This document shows positions 21,355-26,311 of a stretch of 26,311 nt of DNA, in pieces. Below the pieces are notes generated by a model that was not told the origin of the DNA, did not search any database, and saw only the letters and a list, made by a program, of their open reading frames with translations. How positions within the stretch are numbered: position 1 is the first letter of the stretch; the number at the start of each line of letters is the position of its first letter. The translations under genes were made by a program, and so were the position numbers. The DNA comes from an uncultured Oscillospiraceae bacterium. GTDB lineage: Bacteria; Bacillota; Clostridia; Oscillospirales; Oscillospiraceae. Location of the stretch: assembly GCA_910584805.1 (NCBI GenBank), contig CAJUCB010000014.1, positions 1 through 26,311 on the forward strand, written 5' to 3'.

Positions 21355-21617
21355 GCGCCTGTTTGGGGCGCAGTCTGCGATGATGCGGGAGATTGCTCCG
21401 AGAGGAGGTAACTTCCGCGGAGTATGTCCGTTGATCGGGCGGCTGGGAGATTCTGTTGAAGGGCATATATCGCCACAACAGAGGGAGGCCGGCGAAGTCT
21501 GCCGGTTTTCTTCATGCTTGCGGAGTGATACGCACGGATAAGTGGTAGGAATCTCTCACCGTACGAAGCGTGGCAAAGACATTGACACTTCGTATGATTC
21601 TAGGAGGAAACAACAAC
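21355..21617 (+). promoter_or_regulatory. Structured S10 operon leader with possible attenuator
   Basis: This gene-free leader holds several hairpins. CTCCG (about 21395-21399) can pair with CGGAG further on, enclosing GGAG/CTTCC. CCGGC (21489-21493) pairs with GCCGG (21501-21505) and TTTTCTTC follows, an attenuator-like shape. TACGAAG (21562-21568) pairs with CTTCGTA (21588-21594) eight bases before the rpsJ AGGAGG (21602-21607), so it could control rpsJ translation. A possible 11-codon peptide frame runs from 21424 to 21459. Ribosomal operons are often autoregulated through such leaders, usually by L4 for the S10 operon of gamma-proteobacteria; which protein would act here is unknown. Confidence 0.5.
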
Positions 21618-21929
21618 ATGGCACAGAATGAAATGATCCGCATCCGGCTGAAAGCCTATGACCATCAGCTCATCGACCAGAGCGCAGAGAAGATCGTCGA
21701 GACCGCCAAACGCACCGGCGCCACCGTCTCCGGTCCCATCCCCCTGCCCACCAAGAAGGAGATCGTTACCATCCTTCGCGCCGTCCATAAGTATAAGGAT
21801 AGCCGGGAGCAGTTCGAGCGCCGCACCCACAAGCGCCTGATCGACATCAACAATCCCAGCCCCAAGACCATGGAGTCGCTGATGAGCCTGGACCTGCCCG
21901 CCGGTGTCGAGATCGAGATCAAGCTGTAA
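21618..21929 (+). CDS. rpsJ: 30S ribosomal protein S10
   Basis: The 103-residue protein is full length, with the S10 core IRIRLKAYDHQLIDQSAEKI (7-26), PLPTKKEIVTILRAVHKYKDSREQFE and the loop that reaches into the 30S head. S10 also acts with NusB in transcription antitermination, relevant to rRNA operons. The start at 21618 is set by AGGAGG ten bases upstream; an in-frame ATG at 21570 lies inside the leader hairpin and is rejected. First gene of the S10 operon; 138 bases separate it from rplC, unusually far for this operon. Confidence 0.98.
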   Translation: MAQNEMIRIRLKAYDHQLIDQSAEKIVETAKRTGATVSGPIPLPTKKEIVTILRAVHKYKDSREQFERRTHKRLIDINNPSPKTMESLMSLDLPAGVEIEIKL

Positions 21930-21964
21930 CTGTTTCGCCAGCGATTCATTTTCGTGTACCCACT

Positions 21965-21988
21965 GCCTGTCGCTGCTTTGAGACAGGC
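21965..21988 (+). other. Hairpin in the rpsJ-rplC gap
   Basis: GCCTGTC (21965-21971) and GACAGGC (21982-21988) form a perfect 7-bp stem, and outer ACCC / GGGT can extend it past a 3-nt bulge. No T run follows. It sits in the only long gap of the operon and may be a processing site or a ribosomal-protein binding site. Confidence 0.5.
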
Positions 21989-22067
21989 GGGTCATGTTGA
22001 CAAACCAATGACAGCCCAATGGTCAAGTTTGCCAACCAATAACCTTTCTTAAGGAGGAGAACCAACT

Positions 22068-22793
22068 ATGGAAAAGGCCATCATCGGCAGAAAGATCGGC
22101 ATGTCTCAGATCTTTGATGAAGCCGGTAAGGTCATCCCGGTCACGGTCATCGAGGCAGGCCCCTGCGTCGTGACCCAGAAAAAGACCGAGGAGAAGGACG
22201 GCTACAACGCCGTACAGCTGGGCTTCCAGGACATCGCCGAACGGAAGCTCACCAAACCCGAACAGGGCCACCTGCAAAAGGCAGGCGTTCCCCTGAAGAA
22301 GGTTCTGAAAGAATTCAAGCTCAACGCCGCCGCCGACATGAACGTGGGCGACGAGGTCAAGGCGGACACCTTTGAAAAAGGCGATCACATCGACGTGACC
22401 GGCATCAGCAAAGGTAAGGGCTACCAGGGCGTTATTAAGCGCTGGAACGCCGCCCGCCTGAAGGAAAGCCATGGTACCGGTCCTGTCCACCGCCACGCCG
22501 GTTCCATGGGTTCGGGTACCGACCCCTCCCGCATCTTCAAGGGCAAGATCGGCGCCGGCCACATGGGCGCCGAGCAGGTCACGGTGCAGAACCTGGACGT
22601 TGTCAGCGTGGACCCTGAGTTCAACCTCATCGCGGTCTGCGGCGCGGTGCCCGGCCCCAAGGGCGGCATCGTCTACCTGAAGTCCACCACCAAGACCCTG
22701 CAGGTCAAGAAGGGCGAGGCTGGCGTCAGCGTGAACCCGCAGAAGGCTTCCGCACGTGCCAATCCCCAGAAGGCATCTGCAAGAAACCGCTAA
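22068..22793 (+). CDS. rplC: 50S ribosomal protein L3
   Basis: The 241-residue protein begins with the L3 hallmark IIGRKIGMSQIFDEAGKVIPVTVI and includes the long extension region SHGTGPVHRHAGSMGSGT that approaches the peptidyl transferase centre. It binds 23S rRNA early in 50S assembly. The chain is about 25-30 residues longer than usual because of a C-terminal tail containing NPQKASAR twice (residues 223-230 and 232-239), which I believe recurs in related clostridia. Start supported by AAGGAGG at 22051-22057. Followed by rplD after 19 bases. Confidence 0.98.
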   Translation: MEKAIIGRKIGMSQIFDEAGKVIPVTVIEAGPCVVTQKKTEEKDGYNAVQLGFQDIAERKLTKPEQGHLQKAGVPLKKVLKEFKLNAAADMNVGDEVKADTFEKGDHIDVTGISKGKGYQGVIKRWNAARLKESHGTGPVHRHAGSMGSGTDPSRIFKGKIGAGHMGAEQVTVQNLDVVSVDPEFNLIAVCGAVPGPKGGIVYLKSTTKTLQVKKGEAGVSVNPQKASARANPQKASARNR

Positions 22794-22812
22794 GGAAAGG
22801 AGAGTTTGAGAA

Positions 22813-23433
22813 ATGCCTAAAGCAACTGTTTATAATATGGCCGGCCAGCAGGTCGGTGAGGTGGAACTCTCCGAGGGCGTTTTCGGCGTAGAGCCCAATG
22901 AGAGTGCTGTCCATGCCGTGGTGGTCAACCACCTGGCAAACTGCCGCCAGGGCACCCAGAGCGCCCTGACCCGCGCTGAAGTCTCCGGCGGCGGCAAGAA
23001 GCCTTGGAGACAGAAGGGCACCGGCCGCGCCCGCCAGGGCAGCACCCGCGCCCCCCAGTGGACCCACGGCGGCATCGTGTTTGCCCCCAAGCCCCGGGAC
23101 TACAGCTACCGCCTCAACCGCAAGCTCAAGCGCCTGGCCCTGAAGTCCGTCCTCTCCGACAAGGCCGCCAACGGCGACCTGCTGGTGGTGGACGACCTGA
23201 AGCTGGACGCCATCAAGACCAAGAGCATCAAGGGCTTCTTGGAGGCCGTGAACGCCGGCAAGACCATTTTCGTCACCCCCGAGGTCAACGAGAATGTATA
23301 CAAGTCCGCCCGGAACATCCCCGGCGTCTCCACTACCACCGCCACCATCCTCAGCGTCTATGACATCGTCAACGCCGAGAAGCTGGTGGTGGACAAGAAG
23401 GCCCTGGCCATCATCGAGGAGGTGTTCGCATGA
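22813..23433 (+). CDS. rplD: 50S ribosomal protein L4
   Basis: The 206-residue protein has the L4 layout: a globular N-terminus, the extended loop GGGKKPWRQKGTGRARQGS (about 57-75) that lines the peptide exit tunnel, and a C-terminal Rossmann-like part. In E. coli L4 also represses its own operon by binding the leader; that is not shown for Firmicutes. AAAGGAG lies in the short gap after rplC. The stop overlaps the rplW start by four bases. Confidence 0.98.
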   Translation: MPKATVYNMAGQQVGEVELSEGVFGVEPNESAVHAVVVNHLANCRQGTQSALTRAEVSGGGKKPWRQKGTGRARQGSTRAPQWTHGGIVFAPKPRDYSYRLNRKLKRLALKSVLSDKAANGDLLVVDDLKLDAIKTKSIKGFLEAVNAGKTIFVTPEVNENVYKSARNIPGVSTTTATILSVYDIVNAEKLVVDKKALAIIEEVFA

Positions 23434-23726
23434 AAACAGCTTACGACATCATCAGACGTCCTGTGATCACCGAGCAGTCCATGGCCGAATCCGAGAACAA
23501 GAAGTACGTGTTCGAGGTCGACCGGGGCGCCACCAAGATTGAAATCGCCAAGGCCGTAGAAGAGGTCTTCGGTGTGAAAGTCGTCAAGGTCAACACCCTG
23601 CACGTCACCGGTAAGCTCAAGCGCACCGGCCGTTATCCCGCCGGCCGCCAGAGCAGCTGGAAGAAGGCTGTCGTCACCTTGTCCGACGACTCCAAGTCCA
23701 TCGAGTTCTTCGAAGGAATGGCATAA
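23430..23726 (+). CDS. rplW: 50S ribosomal protein L23
   Basis: The 98-residue protein is standard in length. It has YDIIRRPVITEQSM at the start, YVFEVDRGATKIEIAKAVEEVFGVKV in the centre and the RRYPAG-like loop GRYPAGRQSSWKKA (about 67-80). L23 sits at the tunnel exit and is the docking site for trigger factor and the signal recognition particle. The start is inside the end of rplD, with GAGGAGG (23416-23422) upstream, so the two are translationally coupled. Confidence 0.98.
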   Translation: MKTAYDIIRRPVITEQSMAESENKKYVFEVDRGATKIEIAKAVEEVFGVKVVKVNTLHVTGKLKRTGRYPAGRQSSWKKAVVTLSDDSKSIEFFEGMA

Positions 23727-23741
23727 GGAGGTTAATGCACA

Positions 23742-24578
23742 ATGGCTATCAAGAGCTATAAGCCCACAACGCCTTCCCGCCGTCACATGACGGTCTCCGC
23801 GTTTGATGGGATCGACAAAAAGGCCAAGCCGGAGCGCAGCCTGACCGAGACTCTCAAGAAGAACGCAGGACGCAACAGCTACGGCCGCATCACCGTCCGC
23901 CACCGCGGCGGCGGCAACAAGCGCAAGTACCGCATCATCGACTTCAAGCGGGACAAAATGGATATGACTGCCAACGTCCTGCGCTTGGAGTATGACCCCA
24001 ACCGCTCCGCAAACATCGCCCTGGTCCAGTATGAGGACGGCGAGAAGCGGTATATCCTGGCCCCCGTAGGCCTGAAGGCCGGCGACCAGGTGGTCTCTTC
24101 CACCACCGCCGACATCAAGCCCGGCAACTGCCTGCCCCTGGCCAACATCCCCACCGGTACCGTGATCCATAACATCGAGCTGCACCCCGGCAAGGGCGGC
24201 CAGCTGGTCCGCTCCGCCGGCACCTCTGCCCAGCTCATGGCCAAGGAGAACGGCCAGGCCCAGATCCGTATGCCCTCCGGCGAGGTGCGCATCGTGCGCC
24301 TGGAGTGCAAGGCTTCCATCGGCCAGGTGGGCAACATCGACCATGAGAACATTTCCATCGGCAAAGCCGGGCGGAAGCGTCACATGGGCTGGCGGCCCAC
24401 CGTCCGTGGCTCCGTCATGAACCCCAACGACCATCCCCACGGCGGCGGCGAAGGCAAATCCCCTGTGGGCCGTCCTGGCCCTGTTACCCCCTGGGGTAAG
24501 CCGGCCATGGGTTACAAGACCAGAAAGAAGAAGAACCCCAATGACAAGTTTATTGTCAAGCGCCGCAACTCGAAGTAA
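23742..24578 (+). CDS. rplB: 50S ribosomal protein L2
   Basis: The 278-residue protein is full length with the order expected of L2: KSYKPTTPSRRHMTVSAFD at the N-terminus, GRNSYGRITVRHRGGGNKRKYR, then the OB and SH3-like core, and the C-terminal NPNDHPHGGGEGKSPVGR with the conserved histidine needed for peptidyl transfer. It joins the subunits and supports the catalytic centre. AAGGAGG overlaps the rplW stop. Confidence 0.99.
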   Translation: MAIKSYKPTTPSRRHMTVSAFDGIDKKAKPERSLTETLKKNAGRNSYGRITVRHRGGGNKRKYRIIDFKRDKMDMTANVLRLEYDPNRSANIALVQYEDGEKRYILAPVGLKAGDQVVSSTTADIKPGNCLPLANIPTGTVIHNIELHPGKGGQLVRSAGTSAQLMAKENGQAQIRMPSGEVRIVRLECKASIGQVGNIDHENISIGKAGRKRHMGWRPTVRGSVMNPNDHPHGGGEGKSPVGRPGPVTPWGKPAMGYKTRKKKNPNDKFIVKRRNSK

Positions 24579-24596
24579 GGAGGAGACAGGTAGACT

Positions 24597-24869
24597 ATGA
24601 GCAGAAGCATCAAGAAAGGCCCGTTTTGCGCTCCCGAACTTCTGAAGCGGGTAAAAGATATGAACGATTCCGGCGACAAGAAGGTGCTCAAGACCTGGAG
24701 CAGAGCCTCCACCATCTTCCCCGCGTTCGTCGGCCACACCATCGCTGTCCACGATGGCCGCAAGCACGTGCCCGTCTATATCACCGAGGATATGGTCGGC
24801 CACAAGCTGGGTGAGTTCGCCCCCACCCGCACCTTCCGCGGCCACGCCGGCAGCAAGACCGGTAAGTAA
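24597..24869 (+). CDS. rpsS: 30S ribosomal protein S19
   Basis: The 90-residue protein is of usual length. It has SRSIKKGPFCAPELLKRV at the start, KTWSRASTIFPAFVGHTIAVHDG in the middle and GHKLGEFAPTRTFRGH near the end. S19 binds 16S rRNA in the 30S head with S13 and contacts the intersubunit bridge. AAGGAGGA lies directly at the rplB stop, 18 bases before this start. Confidence 0.98.
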   Translation: MSRSIKKGPFCAPELLKRVKDMNDSGDKKVLKTWSRASTIFPAFVGHTIAVHDGRKHVPVYITEDMVGHKLGEFAPTRTFRGHAGSKTGK

Positions 24870-24883
24870 GGAGGAGAGAAGAA

Positions 24884-25219
24884 ATGGAAGCAAAAGCCCA
24901 TGTGAAATATCTGCGCATCTCTCCCCGTAAGGTGAAGATCGTTGCCGACCTGATCCGCGGCAAGAGCGTGGCCCAGGCCACCGCGATCCTGATGACGACC
25001 CCCAAGGCAGCCTCCGAGCCCCTGCTCAAGCTGCTCAAGAGCGCCACAGCCAACGCGGAAAACAACCACAACATGGACCCCGAAAGCCTGTATGTCTCCG
25101 AGGTCTTTGCCACCCCCGGCCCCATCATCAAGCGCATCATGCCCAGGGCACAGGGGCGTGCCTACCGCATCAACAAGAGAACCTCTCACGTCACGATGAC
25201 CGTGGCTGAGAAGGCATAA
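24884..25219 (+). CDS. rplV: 50S ribosomal protein L22
   Basis: The 111-residue protein is full length. It has KYLRISPRKVKIVADLIRGK at the start and the beta-hairpin segment MPRAQGRAYRINKRTSHVTM near the C-terminus, which reaches into the exit tunnel and, with L4, forms its narrowest point and macrolide-sensitive region. The hairpin looks intact and without insertions. AAGGAGG overlaps the rpsS stop. Confidence 0.98.
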   Translation: MEAKAHVKYLRISPRKVKIVADLIRGKSVAQATAILMTTPKAASEPLLKLLKSATANAENNHNMDPESLYVSEVFATPGPIIKRIMPRAQGRAYRINKRTSHVTMTVAEKA

Positions 25220-25235
25220 AGGGAGGAGGCAGAAT

Positions 25236-26084
25236 ATGGGACAGAAAGTAAATCCCCACGGCCTGCGCGTGGGCGTTATCAAGGACTGGGATTCCCGCTG
25301 GTATGCCCGGGACGAGAAAGTCGGCGATCTGATCGTTGAGGACTACAACCTGCGTAAGTACCTGAAAAAGACCCTGTACTCCGCCGGTGTGCCCAAGATT
25401 GAGATCGAGCGCGACAATGCCGGTGAAAACGGCAAGATCAAGATCTACCTCCACTGCGCCCGCCCCGGCGTGGTCATCGGCAAGGGCGGCGCTGACATCG
25501 AGCGCCTGCGCCTCCAGCTGGAAAAGAAGCTGGGCAAGAGCGTGGCCCTGAACATCGTGGAGGTTAAGACCCCCGACACCGACGCACAGCTGGTGGCGGA
25601 GAATATCGCCCAGCAGTTGGAGAAGCGTATCTCCTTCCGCCGGGCCATGAAGAACTGCATGGGCCGCGCCATGCGTATGGGCGCCCGTGGCATCAAGGTG
25701 ATGTGCTCCGGCCGTCTGGGCGGCGCCGAAATCGCCCGCAGCGAGTGCTACCACGATGGCACCATCCCCCTGCAGACCATCCGCGCTGACATCGACTATG
25801 GTTTCGCTGAAGCTGCCACCACCTACGGCCGCATCGGCATCAAGGTCTGGATCTATAAGGGCGAAGTCCTCAGCCAGACCCTGCGCACCACCCCCCGCAC
25901 CTTGGACACCAAGAACTTCAAGGAGCGCCCCGACCGTCCTCGCCGCCGCGACGGCAGAGGAGGCTACAATCGTGACCGGAAGCCCGGCGGCCATGGCGGC
26001 AACCGTCCTCAGGGCGGCTACAATAACCGTGGTCCCCGGCCTGCTGCTGGCGCTCCGGCGCCGAAGGAAGGAGGCAACGCCTGA
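25236..26084 (+). CDS. rpsC: 30S ribosomal protein S3, with glycine/arginine-rich tail
   Basis: The 282-residue protein has MGQKVNPHGLRVGVIKDWDS at the start, the KH RNA-binding motif VVIGKGGADIERL (79-91) and the C-terminal S3 domain to about 218. S3 guards the mRNA entry channel and helps unwind mRNA. The last 64 residues are low-complexity, rich in Gly, Arg, Asn and Pro with GGYN repeats (about 239-264), about 60 residues beyond the usual end. The stop TGA shares a base with the rplP start, and the rplP ribosome binding site AAGGAGG lies within the tail-coding part. Confidence 0.98.
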   Translation: MGQKVNPHGLRVGVIKDWDSRWYARDEKVGDLIVEDYNLRKYLKKTLYSAGVPKIEIERDNAGENGKIKIYLHCARPGVVIGKGGADIERLRLQLEKKLGKSVALNIVEVKTPDTDAQLVAENIAQQLEKRISFRRAMKNCMGRAMRMGARGIKVMCSGRLGGAEIARSECYHDGTIPLQTIRADIDYGFAEAATTYGRIGIKVWIYKGEVLSQTLRTTPRTLDTKNFKERPDRPRRRDGRGGYNRDRKPGGHGGNRPQGGYNNRGPRPAAGAPAPKEGGNA

Positions 26085-26311
26085 TGCTGCTGCCGAAGAG
26101 AGTAAAATACCGCCGCGTCCACCGTGGCCGCCTGAAGGGCAAGGCCACCCGCGGCAACACCGTGACTTACGGTGATTTTGGTCTCCAGGCCACCGAGCCT
26201 GCCTGGATCACCAGCAATCAGATCGAGGCCGCCCGTATCGCCATGACCCGTTATACCAAGCGTGGCGGTAAGGTCTGGATCAAGATCTTCCCTGACAAGC
26301 CTGTGACCAGC
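26084..26311 (+). CDS. rplP: 50S ribosomal protein L16 (partial, cut by window end)
   Basis: The first 76 codons are present, with MLLPKRVKYRRVHRGRLKG at the start, GNTVTYGDFGLQATEPAWIT and the basic segment RYTKRGGKVWIKIFPDKP. L16 binds near the A site and helps position aminoacyl-tRNA. The start overlaps the rpsC stop by one base (TGATG). The rest of the gene lies outside the window. Confidence 0.97.
   Translation, partial: MLLPKRVKYRRVHRGRLKGKATRGNTVTYGDFGLQATEPAWITSNQIEAARIAMTRYTKRGGKVWIKIFPDKPVTS

Noticed and set aside
21582..21607. TTGACA just before rpsJ as a second promoter
   Set aside because: It is part of the pre-SD hairpin, and the correct spacing would put the -10 in the ribosome binding site, where no match exists.
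21993..22045. TTGACA in the rpsJ-rplC gap as an internal promoter
   Set aside because: No acceptable -10 hexamer lies 15-19 bases downstream.
23358..24893. 511-codon open frame on the minus strand across rplW, rplB and rpsS
   Set aside because: It lies opposite certain ribosomal protein genes and has no family motif or ribosome binding site.

Overview
The window reads as chromosomal DNA from a GC-rich, anaerobic, spore-forming Firmicute, most likely a gut clostridium of the Oscillospiraceae (Flavonifractor / Pseudoflavonifractor / Lawsonibacter-like). The support is two sporulation genes (spoIIR, spoIIQ), oxygen-sensitive radical enzymes (three radical SAM proteins and a glycyl radical enzyme), the clostridial style of the ribosomal proteins, and AGGAGG-type ribosome binding sites throughout. 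The family-level placement is inference; no marker was searched.

Layout. 1-712: the 3' end of a 23S rRNA gene, a 283-nt spacer without tRNA but with strong hairpins, a 5S rRNA gene and its terminator. 713-4900: small single-gene accessory units, many with visible sigma-A promoters (Nim-like flavoprotein, flavodoxin, XAT/Vat-type acetyltransferase, CD3324-type HTH protein, HTH-superoxide reductase fusion, YdeI-like protein, VOC protein). 4904-10330 (minus strand): hemW, an archaeal-type phosphoglycerate mutase gene, a DUF1015 gene and ispE from one strong promoter, then spoIIR, whose candidate sigma-F promoter is built into the ispE terminator. 10356-14208 (plus): rluA-type pseudouridine synthase, mutY, a pflX-type radical SAM gene, then spoIIQ with its own candidate forespore promoter. 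14217-14744 (minus): a GNAT acetyltransferase.

14817-21284 is the most interesting part. It is one plus-strand operon with a clear promoter and terminator, holding a PfkB-type pseudouridine kinase (psuK), pseudouridine-5'-phosphate glycosidase (psuG), a metallo-beta-lactamase-fold lactonase-like hydrolase, a 752-residue glycyl radical enzyme that has the thiyl-radical Cys/Glu motif but stops before the glycyl radical domain, a separate 99-residue protein carrying that missing domain with its RVAGYS motif, and a dedicated radical SAM activase. This is a naturally split glycyl radical enzyme linked to C-nucleoside catabolism. I know of no described pathway with this composition, and its substrate is not deducible from the sequence alone.

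21320-26311: the start of the S10 ribosomal protein operon in canonical order (rpsJ, rplC, rplD, rplW, rplB, rpsS, rplV, rpsC, and rplP cut by the window edge), with a long structured leader, a hairpin between rpsJ and rplC, a conserved octapeptide repeat at the end of L3 and a glycine/arginine-rich tail on S3.
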